A stretch of DNA of 64,000 nucleotides from Yoonia sp. GTDB taxonomy: Bacteria; Pseudomonadota; Alphaproteobacteria; Rhodobacterales; Rhodobacteraceae. Location: positions 1 to 64,000 of the forward strand of contig NZ_JACUUJ010000001.1 in NCBI RefSeq assembly GCF_014859355.1, given 5' to 3'. Shown piece by piece: positions 27,354 through 38,069 of the stretch (position 1 is its first letter; the number at the start of each line of letters is the position of its first letter). The notes beneath the pieces are model-generated. The model did not search any database. It was not told the origin of the DNA and was given only the letters and a program-made list of their open reading frames with translations. The translations under genes and the position numbers were made by a program.

Positions 27354-28547
27354 ATGAACATCCACGAATATCAGGCGAAAGCCTTGCTGCGCAGCTACGG
27401 TGCACCTGTTTCCGACGGCCGCCCCGTCACCCGCGCCGAAGATGCCAAAACCGCCGCCGGTGAACTTGATGGCCCGCTGTGGGTGGTAAAGGCACAAATT
27501 CACGCAGGTGGCCGTGGCAAGGGCAAATTCAAAGAAGCCGATGCCGGTGATGCCGGTGGCGTGCGCCTGACCAGATCCGTGGAAGAAGCCGCGCAAGAAG
27601 CCCGCAAAATGCTTGGCCGCACGCTGGTGACACATCAAACCGGGCCTGCGGGCAAGCAGGTCAACCGCATCTATATCGAAGACGGATCTGGGATTGAAAC
27701 CGAACTTTATCTCGCGCTGTTGGTTGATCGTCAATCCAGCCGCATCGGGTTTGTCTGTTCGACCGAAGGCGGCATGGACATTGAAGAAGTCGCCGCCAAT
27801 ACCCCTGAAAAGATCGTGAACTTTACCGTGGACCCCGCCACCGGTTATCAGCCGTTCCACGGCCGCCGCATAGCCTTTGCGCTGGGTCTGCAAGGGCCGC
27901 AGATCAAACAATGCGTCACGCTGATGGGCCAGCTTTACAAGGCATTCACCGAAAAAGACATGGAGATGCTGGAAATCAACCCGCTGATCGTGACCGACAA
28001 GGGCGATCTGAAGGTGCTGGACGCCAAAGTCGCCTTTGACGGAAACGCGCTTTATCGGCAGGCTGACATCGCGGCGCTGCGGGATGAAACCGAAGAAGAC
28101 CCCAAAGAACTGGCAGCGTCGAAATTTGACCTGAATTATATCGCGCTAGATGGTGAAATCGGCTGCATGGTCAACGGCGCGGGCCTTGCCATGGCGACGA
28201 TGGACATCATTAAACTTTACGGCGCCGAACCCGCCAACTTTTTGGACGTGGGCGGCGGCGCGACGAAAGAGAAGGTGACCGAAGCGTTCAAGATCATCAC
28301 GTCCGACCCCAACGTGAAAGGTATTCTGGTTAATATCTTTGGCGGGATCATGCGGTGTGACGTGATCGCCGAAGGTGTGATCGCCGCCGTGAAAGAGGTG
28401 GGCCTGAAAGTTCCGCTGGTTGTTCGTCTGGAAGGCACGAACGTTGAAAAAGGCAAGGAAATCATCCGTAATTCCGGCCTTGATGTCATCGCCGCCGACG
28501 ACCTGAAAGACGGCGCACAGAAAATCGTCAAAGCTGTAAAAGGTTAA
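27354..28547 (+). CDS. sucC: Succinyl-CoA synthetase beta subunit (ADP-forming)
   Basis: ATP-grasp subunit of succinyl-CoA ligase, 397 residues, full length. N-terminal [16 protein letters not shown] is invariant in type; [15 protein letters not shown] and the C-terminal [15 protein letters not shown] are the nucleotide and phosphohistidine-contact regions. Works as a heterotetramer with SucD. The start at 27354 is chosen over one eight codons earlier because the family begins MNIHEYQ. First gene of sucC-sucD-sucA-sucB, 99 bases after the paired palindromes. Confidence 0.98.
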   Translation: MNIHEYQAKALLRSYGAPVSDGRPVTRAEDAKTAAGELDGPLWVVKAQIHAGGRGKGKFKEADAGDAGGVRLTRSVEEAAQEARKMLGRTLVTHQTGPAGKQVNRIYIEDGSGIETELYLALLVDRQSSRIGFVCSTEGGMDIEEVAANTPEKIVNFTVDPATGYQPFHGRRIAFALGLQGPQIKQCVTLMGQLYKAFTEKDMEMLEINPLIVTDKGDLKVLDAKVAFDGNALYRQADIAALRDETEEDPKELAASKFDLNYIALDGEIGCMVNGAGLAMATMDIIKLYGAEPANFLDVGGGATKEKVTEAFKIITSDPNVKGILVNIFGGIMRCDVIAEGVIAAVKEVGLKVPLVVRLEGTNVEKGKEIIRNSGLDVIAADDLKDGAQKIVKAVKG

Positions 28548-28550
28548 CCC

Positions 28551-28577
28551 GTAAGGGTGGGTTCAAACCCACCTTAC
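28551..28577 (+). repeat. Stem-loop between sucC and sucD
   Basis: GTAAGGGTGGGTT and AACCCACCTTAC pair with one bulged G, starting 3 bases after the sucC stop. There is no T-run, so it looks like an mRNA-stabilising or processing hairpin rather than a terminator. It ends about 25 bases before the sucD start. Confidence 0.7.
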
Positions 28578-28602
28578 CCGCAAGATTCCCAAGGAGCCTC
28601 TC

Positions 28603-29484
28603 ATGGCCATTCTCGTTAACGAAAACACCCGCGTCATCTGTCAGGGTCTTACCGGCAGCCAAGGCACATTCCATTCCGAACAGGCCATCGCCTATGGCAC
28701 CAAGATGGTTGGCGGAGTCACCCCCGGCAAGGGCGGCACCACCCATCTGGACCTGCCCGTATTCAACTCGGTCCACGAGGCCAGGCACGTGACCGAAGCC
28801 AACGCATCCGTCATCTACGTGCCGCCCCCCTTTGCGGCTGATAGTATCCTCGAAGCGATCGACGCGGAAATGGAGCTGATCATCTGCATCACCGAAGGTA
28901 TCCCCGTGCTGGACATGATGAAGGTCAAGCGCGCGCTGGAAGGGTCCAAATCCCGCCTGATTGGGCCAAACTGCCCCGGCGTCATCACGCCTGACGCCTG
29001 CAAGATCGGCATCATGCCCGGCCACATCCACAAACGCGGGTCGGTTGGTGTTGTTTCCCGTTCCGGCACGCTGACCTATGAGGCTGTGAAACAGACATCT
29101 GACAGCGGGCTGGGCCAGTCAACCGCTGTTGGCATTGGCGGCGACCCGATCAAGGGCACCGAACATATTGACGTTTTGGAAATGTTTTTGGCCGACCCTG
29201 AGACGCAGTCGATCATTATGATCGGTGAAATCGGCGGATCAGCCGAAGAAGACGCAGCACAGTTCCTGGCTGATGAACGCAAGAAAGGCCGCTGGAAACC
29301 CACAGCCGGTTTCATCGCCGGGCGCACGGCGCCTCCGGGCCGTCGCATGGGCCATGCCGGTGCGATTGTGGCTGGCGGCAAAGGCGATGCTGAATCCAAG
29401 ATCGAGGCGATGAAAGCCGCCGGCATCGTGGTGGCCGATAGCCCTGCAACGCTGGGCGAGGCTGTGCTGAAAGCGATTGGGTAA
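28603..29484 (+). CDS. sucD: Succinyl-CoA synthetase alpha subunit
   Basis: CoA-binding, phosphohistidine-carrying subunit, 293 residues. [21 protein letters not shown] is the CoA-binding N-terminus, [20 protein letters not shown] the middle, and [11 protein letters not shown] contains the active-site histidine. AAGGAG precedes ATG 28603. Flanked by hairpins on both sides inside the operon. Confidence 0.98.
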   Translation: MAILVNENTRVICQGLTGSQGTFHSEQAIAYGTKMVGGVTPGKGGTTHLDLPVFNSVHEARHVTEANASVIYVPPPFAADSILEAIDAEMELIICITEGIPVLDMMKVKRALEGSKSRLIGPNCPGVITPDACKIGIMPGHIHKRGSVGVVSRSGTLTYEAVKQTSDSGLGQSTAVGIGGDPIKGTEHIDVLEMFLADPETQSIIMIGEIGGSAEEDAAQFLADERKKGRWKPTAGFIAGRTAPPGRRMGHAGAIVAGGKGDAESKIEAMKAAGIVVADSPATLGEAVLKAIG

Positions 29485-29533
29485 GTCGGGGTTAAACCCC
29501 GACACGGATAACAATGGCGGGGCAAGCCCCGCC
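29485..29533 (+). repeat. Double stem-loop between sucD and sucA
   Basis: Two perfect hairpins: GTCGGGGTTAAACCCCGAC (29485-29503) and GGCGGGGCAAGCCCCGCC (29516-29533), right after the sucD stop and 25 bases before the sucA start. No T-run follows. The second is of the GGCGGGG...CCCCGCCCTACG type seen as intergenic repeats in related genomes. Possibly separates or protects mRNA segments. Confidence 0.72.
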
Positions 29534-29558
29534 CTACGATTGAAACAGAGGTCCACCG

Positions 29559-32519
29559 ATGAATGACCATTCCCCCAACGACGTTTTCCACGCCTCCAGT
29601 TTTCTGCAGGGGCATAATGCGGAATATGTCGAACAGCTTTACGCCCGCTATGCCGACAATCCCGGGGCTGTTGACGAAAGCTGGCAGGCGTTTTTCCGCA
29701 ATTTGGGTGACGCGCCCGGGGACGCGCAAGCAGAGGCATCAGGGCCAAGCTGGGCACGCCATGACTGGCCGCCGGTTCCAAATGACGACCTGACAGCCGC
29801 GCTTGATGGCCAGTGGCCCGCAGAACCCAAGGCCGCAGGTGATAAGATCAAGGCGAAGGCTGCTGAAAAAGGCGTGACACTTGATGAAACACAGGTGCGC
29901 AACGCCGTGATGGACAGTGTGCGCGCACTGATGATCATCCGCGCCTACCGCATCCGCGGCCACCTGATTGCCGATCTTGACCCGCTGGGCATGCGCGAGA
30001 CCCAATCCCACCCTGAACTGGACCCCGCCAGTTACGGCTTTACCGCAAAGGACATGGACCGGCCGATTTTCATCGACAACGTGCTGGGGCTGGAAATCGC
30101 CACGATGGCGGAAATCATGGCCATCGTGCAGCGCACCTATTGCGGCACATTCGCGCTGCAATACATGCATATTTCAAACCCCGAAGAAGCGGGCTGGCTG
30201 AAAGAGCGTATCGAAGGATACGGCAAGGAAATCAGCTTTACCCAGAACGGCCGCAAGGCGATTCTGAACAGCCTTGTGCAGGCTGAAGGGTTCGAAAAAT
30301 TCTTGCATGTCAAATACATGGGCACCAAACGTTTTGGCCTTGACGGCGGCGAAAGCCTGATCCCCGCGATGGAACAGATCATCAAACGCGGTGGCCAGCT
30401 GGGGCTTGAGGAAATCGTGATCGGAATGCCGCACCGCGGGCGTTTGTCGGTGCTGGCCAACGTGATGGAAAAACCGTATCGTGCGATTTTCAACGAATTT
30501 CAGGGCGGATCATTCAAACCCGAGGATGTCGACGGATCGGGCGATGTGAAATACCACCTTGGCGCCTCTAGCGACCGCAGCTTTGACGACAACAACGTCC
30601 ATTTGTCGTTGACCGCGAACCCTTCGCACCTTGAGGCAGTGAACCCCGTTGTGCTGGGTAAAGTGCGCGCCAAACAGGACCAGAAAGGCGACAAAGACCG
30701 CACCAAGGTCATGGCCGTGCTGCTGCATGGCGATGCGGCCTTTGCCGGACAGGGCGTTGTTGCCGAAGGCTTTGGCCTGTCGGGCCTGCGCGGCCACAAG
30801 ACAGGTGGCACGATGCATATCGTGGTCAACAACCAGATCGGTTTCACAACGGCACCGCACTTTTCGCGCAGCTCGCCTTACCCGACCGACATAGCCCTGA
30901 TGGTCGAAGCGCCCATTTTCCACGTCAATGGCGACGACCCCGAGGCTGTGGTCCATGCTGCCCGCGTTGCCACGGAATTCCGCCAGAAATTCCACAAGGA
31001 CGTGGTGCTGGACATCATCTGCTACCGCCGCTTTGGTCACAACGAAGGCGACGAGCCGATGTTCACCAATCCGGTGATGTACAACAAGATCAAAAAGCAG
31101 AAAACGACGCTGACGCTTTACACAGAACGCCTCGTGAAGGACGGGCTGATCCCCGAGGGCGAAATCGAGGATATGAAAGCCGCGTTCCAGGCGCATCTGA
31201 ATGAAGAATTCGAAGCGGGTAAAACCTATAAACCCAACAAAGCCGACTGGCTGGACGGGAAGTGGTCGCATCTCAACCGCGAGAAAGAAGAATACCAACG
31301 CGGCGTAACCGCCATCGACGAGGCAACGTTCAAGCAAGTTGGCCGCGCTTTGTCCACTGCACCCGAAGGGGTGCCGCTGCACAAGACCGTTGGCCGCCTG
31401 CTGGATGCCAAGGCGCAGATGTTCGAAACCGGCAAAGGCATTGACTGGGCCACGGGCGAGGCGCTGGCCTTTGGGTCACTGCTCTCCGAAGGTTACCCGG
31501 TGCGCTTGTCAGGTCAGGACAGCACGCGCGGCACCTTTAGCCAGCGGCATTCGGCCCTGATCAATCAGGAAAACGAAAAACGCTATTACCCGCTGAACCA
31601 CATCCGCGAAGGTCAGGCGCAATACGAAGCCATCGATTCGATGCTGTCGGAATACGCGGTTCTTGGGTTTGAATATGGCTACAGTCTAGCCGAACCCAAC
31701 GCACTAACCCTATGGGAAGCGCAGTTTGGCGACTTTGCCAATGGCGCGCAGATCATGTTTGATCAGTTCATTTCGTCGGGCGAAAGCAAATGGTTGCGCA
31801 TGTCCGGCCTGGTCTGCCTGCTGCCGCACGGCTACGAAGGGCAAGGGCCCGAACATTCCAGCGCGCGTCTGGAACGGTTCCTGACGATGTGCGGCGGCGA
31901 CAACTGGATCGTGGCCAACTGCACGACACCGGCCAACTATTTCCACCTGCTGCGCCGCCAACTGCACCGCACCTTCCGCAAACCGCTGATCCTGATGACG
32001 CCAAAATCACTGTTGCGGCACAAAATGGCCGTTTCCCGGGCTGAAGAATTCACCACCGGCTCCAGCTTCCACCGCGTTCTGTGGGATGACGCCCAGCACG
32101 GCAATTCCGAAACCAGCCTGGTGTCCGATGACAAGATCAAGCGCGTCGTGATGTGTTCGGGCAAGGTTTACTATGACCTTTTGGAAGAACGCGACGCCCG
32201 CGGAATCGACGATATCTATCTGATGCGGTTTGAACAGTTCTATCCCTTCCCCGCGCAATCGGCGGTAAACGAACTGGAAAGGTTCAAGAATGCCGACATG
32301 GTTTGGTGTCAGGAAGAACCTAAAAACCAAGGCGCATGGAGCTTTATGGAACCCAATCTCGAATGGGTTCTGACGCGTATCAAAGCCAAACACACAAGGC
32401 CCGTCTATGCCGGGCGCGCGGCTGCGGCCAGCCCCGCAACGGGCCTTGCCAGCCAACACAAAGCACAACAACAGGCGCTCGTTAATGACGCCCTGACCAT
32501 CGAAGGATCAAAGCAATGA
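29559..32519 (+). CDS. sucA: 2-oxoglutarate dehydrogenase E1 component
   Basis: Thiamine diphosphate-dependent E1 of the 2-oxoglutarate dehydrogenase complex, 986 residues. The N-terminal E2-binding part has [18 protein letters not shown]. Further signatures are [14 protein letters not shown] near 289, the ThDP and magnesium site [16 protein letters not shown] with [10 protein letters not shown] near 396-440, and [13 protein letters not shown] near 650. AGAGGT lies upstream of the ATG. The stop overlaps the sucB start by ATGA, ensuring coupled E1/E2 synthesis. Confidence 0.98.
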   Translation: MNDHSPNDVFHASSFLQGHNAEYVEQLYARYADNPGAVDESWQAFFRNLGDAPGDAQAEASGPSWARHDWPPVPNDDLTAALDGQWPAEPKAAGDKIKAKAAEKGVTLDETQVRNAVMDSVRALMIIRAYRIRGHLIADLDPLGMRETQSHPELDPASYGFTAKDMDRPIFIDNVLGLEIATMAEIMAIVQRTYCGTFALQYMHISNPEEAGWLKERIEGYGKEISFTQNGRKAILNSLVQAEGFEKFLHVKYMGTKRFGLDGGESLIPAMEQIIKRGGQLGLEEIVIGMPHRGRLSVLANVMEKPYRAIFNEFQGGSFKPEDVDGSGDVKYHLGASSDRSFDDNNVHLSLTANPSHLEAVNPVVLGKVRAKQDQKGDKDRTKVMAVLLHGDAAFAGQGVVAEGFGLSGLRGHKTGGTMHIVVNNQIGFTTAPHFSRSSPYPTDIALMVEAPIFHVNGDDPEAVVHAARVATEFRQKFHKDVVLDIICYRRFGHNEGDEPMFTNPVMYNKIKKQKTTLTLYTERLVKDGLIPEGEIEDMKAAFQAHLNEEFEAGKTYKPNKADWLDGKWSHLNREKEEYQRGVTAIDEATFKQVGRALSTAPEGVPLHKTVGRLLDAKAQMFETGKGIDWATGEALAFGSLLSEGYPVRLSGQDSTRGTFSQRHSALINQENEKRYYPLNHIREGQAQYEAIDSMLSEYAVLGFEYGYSLAEPNALTLWEAQFGDFANGAQIMFDQFISSGESKWLRMSGLVCLLPHGYEGQGPEHSSARLERFLTMCGGDNWIVANCTTPANYFHLLRRQLHRTFRKPLILMTPKSLLRHKMAVSRAEEFTTGSSFHRVLWDDAQHGNSETSLVSDDKIKRVVMCSGKVYYDLLEERDARGIDDIYLMRFEQFYPFPAQSAVNELERFKNADMVWCQEEPKNQGAWSFMEPNLEWVLTRIKAKHTRPVYAGRAAAASPATGLASQHKAQQQALVNDALTIEGSKQ

Positions 32520-33721
32520 CCACCGAAGTCCGCGTCCCCACACTTGGCGAATCCGTGACCGAGGCCACGGTCGCCACATGGTTCAAACAGCCCGGCGATG
32601 CCGTGGCTGTTGATGAAATGCTGTGCGAGCTTGAGACGGATAAGGTCACGGTCGAGGTGCCAAGCCCCGTTGCCGGCACCCTGTCTGAAATCGTGGCCGC
32701 CGAAGGCGAGACCGTTGGCGTTGACGCGCTGCTGGCGCAAATCGCCGAAGGCGCCGCCGCCCAGGCCCCCAAGGCAGAGGCCTCCAAAGAGGCGCCCGCC
32801 GAAGAACCCAAAGCCACAGCCGCCCCTGCTGCGGCGAAAAAAGATGTCGAAGACGCCCCGTCAGCCAAGAAACTGATGGCGGAAAACGATCTGACGGATG
32901 TGCAGGGCACCGGCAAGGATGGCCGCGTGATGAAAGAGGACGTGCTGAAAGCACTGTCCGAAAAACCCAGCGCGCCCGCAGCTGTTGCGACCCCGCGTGC
33001 GCCTGTCCCCGCCGCACAGGCCGACCGCGAAGAACGGGTGAAAATGACCCGTCTGCGCCAGACCATCGCCAAGCGCCTTAAAGACAGCCAGAACACCGCC
33101 GCCATGCTGACCACCTATAACGAGGTCGACATGACCGAGGTGATGGCCCTGCGCGACGCATACAAAGACCTGTTTTTGAAAAAGCACGGCGTGAAACTTG
33201 GCTTTATGTCCTTTTTCACCAAGGCCTGCATCCATGCCCTGCACGAGGTGCCAGAGGTGAATGCCGAAATCGACGGCACCGATGTGGTTTACAAGAACTA
33301 CGTCAACATGGGCATCGCGGCAGGCACGCCCACGGGCCTTGTCGTGCCGGTGATCAACGACGCCGACCAGATGTCATTCGCCGCAATTGAAAAAGCGATT
33401 GCCGAAATGGGCGCCAAGGCGCGCGACGGCAAACTGTCGATGGCTGAAATGCAGGGCGGCACCTTTACCATTTCCAACGGCGGGGTTTACGGGAGCCTGA
33501 TGTCATCGCCCATTCTGAACCCGCCGCAGTCGGGGATTTTGGGGATGCACAAGATTCAGGATCGCCCCATGGCAATCAACGGTCAGGTTGTGATCCGTCC
33601 GATGATGTATCTGGCGCTGTCCTACGACCACCGGATCGTGGACGGTAAGGGCGCCGTGACCTTCCTTGTGCGCGTGAAAGAGGCGCTTGAGGATCCGCGC
33701 CGGTTGCTGATGGATTTGTGA
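32516..33721 (+). CDS. sucB: Dihydrolipoyl succinyltransferase, E2 of 2-oxoglutarate dehydrogenase
   Basis: 401 residues. One lipoyl domain (residues 1-78) with the lipoylated lysine in [10 protein letters not shown], an Ala/Pro-rich linker (about 80-115), a peripheral E3/E1-binding domain ([22 protein letters not shown]) and the catalytic domain with [16 protein letters not shown] near the C-terminus. Length and single lipoyl domain fit SucB rather than the pyruvate E2. ATGA overlap with sucA. Confidence 0.97.
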   Translation: MTTEVRVPTLGESVTEATVATWFKQPGDAVAVDEMLCELETDKVTVEVPSPVAGTLSEIVAAEGETVGVDALLAQIAEGAAAQAPKAEASKEAPAEEPKATAAPAAAKKDVEDAPSAKKLMAENDLTDVQGTGKDGRVMKEDVLKALSEKPSAPAAVATPRAPVPAAQADREERVKMTRLRQTIAKRLKDSQNTAAMLTTYNEVDMTEVMALRDAYKDLFLKKHGVKLGFMSFFTKACIHALHEVPEVNAEIDGTDVVYKNYVNMGIAAGTPTGLVVPVINDADQMSFAAIEKAIAEMGAKARDGKLSMAEMQGGTFTISNGGVYGSLMSSPILNPPQSGILGMHKIQDRPMAINGQVVIRPMMYLALSYDHRIVDGKGAVTFLVRVKEALEDPRRLLMDL

Positions 33722-33785
33722 TGACATCCGCAACACAGGGCGGGACTTCATCCAGGCAAGGAAAAATGGACGATTAGGAAGCTAG

Positions 33786-34175
33786 ATGACACCCGAACTC
33801 ACCGTCCTCGCCCTCGCGGCGATTCTGCAAGCCCTGCAATTCATGGCATATTCGGTTGCGGCGAATATGGCCGTCGGGCCAAAATATGCGATGGGGCCGC
33901 GCGATGAACCCCGCGCCCTGACGATAAACGCGGGCCGCCTGCAACGCGCGCTCAACAACCATTTCGAAGGCTTGATCCTGTTCACCATTGCCGTTGTCGT
34001 CGTCACGCTGGGCGACAAGGGCACCGGGTTTTCCGCCGCCTGCGCCTGGGCCTATCTGGGCGCGCGTATTTTTTATATCCCCGCTTATTATTTCGGCCTG
34101 ACCCCATGGCGGTCGCTGATCTGGGCTGTGGGGTTTTTTGCGACCATTCTTATGATACTGTCAGCCTTGTTCTGA
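33786..34175 (+). CDS. MAPEG-family membrane protein
   Basis: 129 residues with four hydrophobic helices and the MAPEG signature [17 protein letters not shown] near residues 40-56 (RxxxNxxE core), followed by [20 protein letters not shown] proteins include glutathione-dependent membrane enzymes of eicosanoid and detoxification metabolism; bacterial roles are mostly unknown. GGAAG lies upstream of the start. It is placed 64 bases after sucB and 19 bases before lpd, inside the oxoglutarate dehydrogenase gene series. Confidence 0.88.
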   Translation: MTPELTVLALAAILQALQFMAYSVAANMAVGPKYAMGPRDEPRALTINAGRLQRALNNHFEGLILFTIAVVVVTLGDKGTGFSAACAWAYLGARIFYIPAYYFGLTPWRSLIWAVGFFATILMILSALF

Positions 34176-34194
34176 CCACCCTGAAGGAGAGCTT

Positions 34195-35583
34195 ATGTCC
34201 AGCTATGATGTCATCGTAATCGGTGCCGGCCCCGGCGGCTATGTCGCTGCGATCCGTTGCGCCCAACTGGGCATGAAAGTCGCCTGTATCGAAGGCCGCG
34301 AAACATTGGGCGGCACCTGTCTGAACGTCGGCTGCATCCCGTCCAAAGCGATGCTGCACGCAACCCATATGTTGCACGAGGCGGAACATAATTTTGCCGA
34401 CATGGGGTTGAAGGGCAAGGCGCCATCGGTCGATTGGCAGCAGATGCTGGATTACAAGGCCAAGACCATTGCGCAAAACACCGGTGGCATCGAATTTCTG
34501 TTCAAAAAGAACAAGATCGACTGGATCAAAGGCTGGGCCAGCATCCCCGCGGCCGGCAAGGTCAAGGTGGGTGATGACACCCACGAAGCCAAACATATCG
34601 TCGTTGCCACGGGGTCTGCGCCTTCTGGCCTGCCGGGGATCGAGATTGACGAAAAGATCGTTGTCACCTCGACCGGGGCGCTGGAACTGCCCAAGATCCC
34701 TAAAACCATGGTCGTGATCGGCGCGGGTGTGATCGGGCTTGAGCTGGGGTCTGTCTATGCCCGACTGGGCACCGAGGTCAGCGTGATCGAATTTCTTGAC
34801 GGGATCACCCCCGGCATGGATGCCGAAATCGCCCGGCAATTCCAGAAGATGCTGACAAAACAGGGGCTTAAGTTTACGCTGGGGGCCGCTGTGCAGGGTG
34901 TCAGCGTCAAGAACAAAAAGGCTACTGTCACCTATAAATTGCGCAAGGACGACAGCGCACACGAGGTGACAGCAGACACCGTGCTGGTCGCAACGGGCCG
35001 TAAACCCTTTACCGATGGGTTGGGCCTTGATGCGCTGGGCGTTGAACTGACCGACCGGGGCCAGATCAAGACCGATGGCAAATATGCCACCAATGTTGCA
35101 GGCGTCTATGCCATCGGTGACACGATCGCAGGCCCGATGCTGGCCCATAAGGCCGAAGACGAAGGCATGGCCGTGGCCGAGGTGATCGCGGGGCAACATG
35201 GCCATGTGAACTATGGCGTGATCCCCGGCGTGATCTATACCCACCCCGAGGTCGCCAATGTTGGCGAAACCGAAGAAACCCTGAAAGAACAAGGGCGTGC
35301 CTATAAAGTTGGCAAGTTTTCATTCATGGGCAACGCCCGCGCCAAGGCCAATTTCGCTGGCGAAGGTTTTGTGAAAATTCTGGCAGACAAGGAATCAGAC
35401 CGCATCTTGGGCGCGCATATCATTGGCCCGATGGCGGGTGACCTGATCCACGAAATCTGCGTCGCGATGGAATTTGGTGCCGCTGCCGAAGATCTGGCGC
35501 GCACCTGCCATGCGCACCCCACCTATTCCGAAGCCGTGCGCGAAGCGGCGCTCGCTTGTGGGAACGGCGCAATCCACGCCTGA
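34195..35583 (+). CDS. lpd: Dihydrolipoyl dehydrogenase (E3)
   Basis: FAD- and NAD-dependent disulfide oxidoreductase that regenerates lipoamide for 2-oxo acid complexes, 462 residues. FAD loop [13 protein letters not shown] at residues 7-19; redox-active disulfide in [16 protein letters not shown] near 40-55; NAD-binding [14 protein letters not shown] near 180; C-terminal catalytic [13 protein letters not shown] with the His-Glu pair. AAGGAGAG precedes the start. Its place after sucAB suggests it serves the oxoglutarate complex. Confidence 0.97.
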   Translation: MSSYDVIVIGAGPGGYVAAIRCAQLGMKVACIEGRETLGGTCLNVGCIPSKAMLHATHMLHEAEHNFADMGLKGKAPSVDWQQMLDYKAKTIAQNTGGIEFLFKKNKIDWIKGWASIPAAGKVKVGDDTHEAKHIVVATGSAPSGLPGIEIDEKIVVTSTGALELPKIPKTMVVIGAGVIGLELGSVYARLGTEVSVIEFLDGITPGMDAEIARQFQKMLTKQGLKFTLGAAVQGVSVKNKKATVTYKLRKDDSAHEVTADTVLVATGRKPFTDGLGLDALGVELTDRGQIKTDGKYATNVAGVYAIGDTIAGPMLAHKAEDEGMAVAEVIAGQHGHVNYGVIPGVIYTHPEVANVGETEETLKEQGRAYKVGKFSFMGNARAKANFAGEGFVKILADKESDRILGAHIIGPMAGDLIHEICVAMEFGAAAEDLARTCHAHPTYSEAVREAALACGNGAIHA

Positions 35584-35595
35584 CAGGAAATATCA

Positions 35596-35624
35596 GGGGC
35601 GGGCCTGTGCCCGCCCCGATTTTA
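35596..35624 (+). terminator. Rho-independent terminator after lpd
   Basis: Stem GGGGCGGGC (35596-35604) and GCCCGCCCC (35609-35617) with a CTGT loop, followed by GATTTTAG. Lies 12 bases after the lpd stop. Confidence 0.88.
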
Positions 35625-35752
35625 GTATGTGCAGGTCTTTGCCTTTTCACGTTATTCTTTAGAAACGCCCGATTCATGGTTATCGATCACCATAACCACG
35701 CCATAATTTCATGATTTCGTGTTAGGGTATCGAGTGTAATTTTGAGATTGTT

Positions 35753-36589
35753 ATGAAAAAGCTTGTTCTTGCGGGGTTGTTGGTGTGGTTATCCACTTTC
35801 CCAACACACGCTTACACAAGCGTGACCGGCTTCACCACAGAGCTTGAATTTGTTGCCCAGACCAGCATCGCGGGTTCAGGCCGTGCGAACTTGTCGTTAT
35901 GTTATGTCACGCGCAGCTTTCGGGTCTTTGGCAATGCGCTGACCAGCGATGTGCAGCGCTATGCCTTGTCTGACGATAATTGCATGACCGAAGACCGCCC
36001 CTTTTCAACACAGCAGATGATCATCGCGCATTCTTTGGACCTTATCCCGGCGGATATTCCGATCGTGGCCAGCAACGATATCCGGCGCAACCTAAAAACC
36101 TATGGGCTGCTTGCCGCGATTGCCTTGACCATGCTTGTGGTCATCTTGCGGCGGGTGAGGTCCATATTGGGGTATGATCCCAACGGCCCGATGCGGAAAA
36201 TGGCGGCAGAACAGATCGTATCTGTTATGTGCCATGCTGCTAAATGCGACGGGCTTGTCGGCTCAAAGGAACTGGGCCTGATTGGTCGCGCGGCCAAACG
36301 ACTGACGCGGCGCAATTTTTCGACCGCAGACATCATCCGCATGGCTGACCACAGTGATCTGAACCTGTCGCTTGATGATTACATTGCTTTTGGCGCAGGG
36401 CTGCGCGACAGGGAAAAAGACGCGATGATCTATGCCGCGCTTTTGATCACGATGTTTGAAATGCCCATGCTGCCTGCGGAATATCAATTCGTGACAAAAT
36501 TGGCCTATGGCCTTGGTGTTCCGGGTCAGGATTTTCGCCGTATTATGGCCACAGTCCTTGACGATCTGGACAGTTACGCCGCCAATTAG
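35753..36589 (+). CDS. Signal-peptide protein with one membrane helix and a TerB-like C-terminal domain
   Basis: 278 residues. Signal peptide MKKLVLAGLLVWLSTFPTHA; then about 90 residues outside with two cysteines (LSLCYVTRSF and DDNCMTED); one membrane helix near residues 118-132 (LLAAIALTMLVVIL); then an all-helical cytoplasmic domain with VSVMCHAAKCDGLVGSKELGLIG, which looks like TerB/DjlA-type domains. The predicted topology is periplasmic sensor plus cytoplasmic helical domain. Function unknown. The stop overlaps that of the convergent GntR gene. Confidence 0.75.
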   Translation: MKKLVLAGLLVWLSTFPTHAYTSVTGFTTELEFVAQTSIAGSGRANLSLCYVTRSFRVFGNALTSDVQRYALSDDNCMTEDRPFSTQQMIIAHSLDLIPADIPIVASNDIRRNLKTYGLLAAIALTMLVVILRRVRSILGYDPNGPMRKMAAEQIVSVMCHAAKCDGLVGSKELGLIGRAAKRLTRRNFSTADIIRMADHSDLNLSLDDYIAFGAGLRDREKDAMIYAALLITMFEMPMLPAEYQFVTKLAYGLGVPGQDFRRIMATVLDDLDSYAAN

Positions 36590-37236
36590 GCTTTGAGCAT
36601 CCGCAATCCTTGCGTCGCATCCGCACGCACGGCCAGCCGCAACCCGGGTTCATCGCCGGCCTTCAGCGCGGCCAGAATCAGCTTGTGATGATGGGGCGGC
36701 TCTTGCCGGTTCAAACGGCCATAAAGCGCGCACATCGTCGGGCCAAGTTGCAGCCAGACAGTTTCTGTCATGGCCAGCATCGCAGGGGCCTGTGCGCGCA
36801 GGTAAAGCGTGCGATGAAATTCCAGATTCAGGCGAATATAGCCTGCTGCATCATGCCGCGCGATCATTTGGCTGACACTGTTGTTGATGGTTTCCAACCG
36901 GTCAATCAGGGCCATATGCGCACGCGGCAAGGCGCGCGATGCCAGTTCTGATTCCAAAAGCGCGCGCAATGTGGCCAGTTCTTCGATCCGGTCGTTCGAC
37001 AGCGCGGGGGTGGACACCCGCCCGGATGATGAAAACGACAGCGCCCCTTCCGCGACCAACCGGCGCACTGCTTCGCGCGCGGGGGTCATCGACACGTCAT
37101 AGGCTTTGCCGATGCCGCGCAGGGTCAGGGCTGCGCCAGGGGCGATTTCGCCGTGCATGATGCGGCTGCGCAGGGCACGATAAACCCGTTCATGCGCGGC
37201 GGTCGTGGGGTCAAGGGGGCGGGGTTGGATCAGCAT
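36586..37236 (-). CDS. GntR-family (FCD domain) transcriptional regulator
   Basis: 216 residues from ATG 37236. Winged helix-turn-helix at the N-terminus (RVYRALRSRIMHGEIAPGAALTLRGIGKAYDVSMTPAREAVRRLVAEGAL), then an all-helical FCD effector domain with the metal/ligand residues in NLEFHRTLYLRA and a late HHHKLILAAL. FCD regulators usually bind organic acids. A TTG at 37272 overlapping the preceding stop is an alternative start. Sequence TTGTGATCG at 37245-37253, just before the ATG, resembles the operator pairs of sdhC and sucC, so this protein is a candidate for their regulator; that is inference. Downstream of a YgjP-like gene. Confidence 0.9.
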   Translation of the reverse strand: MLIQPRPLDPTTAAHERVYRALRSRIMHGEIAPGAALTLRGIGKAYDVSMTPAREAVRRLVAEGALSFSSSGRVSTPALSNDRIEELATLRALLESELASRALPRAHMALIDRLETINNSVSQMIARHDAAGYIRLNLEFHRTLYLRAQAPAMLAMTETVWLQLGPTMCALYGRLNRQEPPHHHKLILAALKAGDEPGLRLAVRADATQGLRMLKA

Positions 37237-37268
37237 GTGCAATCTTGTGATCGCCAAAGCGGGTTGCG

Positions 37269-37958
37269 TCAATCACCGAACTGGACCCGGTGCAACCGAT
37301 CGCCATTTTCACGCAGCCAACGGCGGCAGGCGGCATGGTCGGGGTATAATTGCGCAACGATTTCCCAGAAAGCTGCTGAATGGTTCATTTCAACCAGATG
37401 CGCCACTTCATGGGCCGCCACATATTGCAGCACGGGCGGCGGGGCCATGACCAACCGCCACGAATACATCAGCGCCCCTTGACTGGTGCATGATCCCCAG
37501 CGCGACCGCGTATCGCGCAAGGACAAACGCGCATACGTCAGGCCCAGCACTGTGGCGTAATGGTCTGATGCAGCGGCAAACCTGTCGCGTGCGGCGGCTT
37601 TCAATAAAACCCGCACCAGTGCACCAGCGACTGCACCCTGCGGGACCAGAATTTCATCCGGCAGCAACCGCGCCCGCCGCACACCAGCCGCCCGCACCGC
37701 AAGGTCGCGCCCTTCAAAGGGAACAGTCCCGCCTGGCCGGACAAGATGCGCCGGGGCCATTTCCTCCAGATGCCCGCGCAGCCAATCTTCGCGGCTGTGC
37801 AGAAACGCCAGCCCCTCGCGTTCCGGCAATCGCTGCGGCAGCGTCAGGGTCACGCGACCATCCAGCCGCGACACCCGCAAAGACAGCCTTTTTGCCCGCG
37901 CGGAACGGCGTAGCGTGACCTCAATTGGGGGGTTGCCTTCAATCCTATGGCGGCCCAT
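37269..37958 (-). CDS. YgjP-like (DUF45, SprT/M48-type) metallopeptidase
   Basis: 229 residues. RWGSCTSQGALMYSWRLVMAP followed by YVAAHEVAHLVEMNHSAAFW is the YgjP signature with the zinc motif HEVAH and a third ligand histidine in MNHSAAFW. Probably a cytosolic zinc hydrolase; physiological substrate unknown. The start is ATG 37958; TTG 37964 two codons earlier is in frame. Cotranscribed with the GntR gene downstream, 32 bases away from its ATG. Confidence 0.88.
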   Translation of the reverse strand: MGRHRIEGNPPIEVTLRRSARAKRLSLRVSRLDGRVTLTLPQRLPEREGLAFLHSREDWLRGHLEEMAPAHLVRPGGTVPFEGRDLAVRAAGVRRARLLPDEILVPQGAVAGALVRVLLKAAARDRFAAASDHYATVLGLTYARLSLRDTRSRWGSCTSQGALMYSWRLVMAPPPVLQYVAAHEVAHLVEMNHSAAFWEIVAQLYPDHAACRRWLRENGDRLHRVQFGD

Positions 37959-38069
37959 ATCCAACTTTCGTTATTTTCCCGTGCCAAAGCCTTTGACACC
38001 ATCAGACGCTTATGGCAGTTGGCACCGATCACCCGCAAGGGATTGACCAGATTTTTGAAGGGATAGCCT

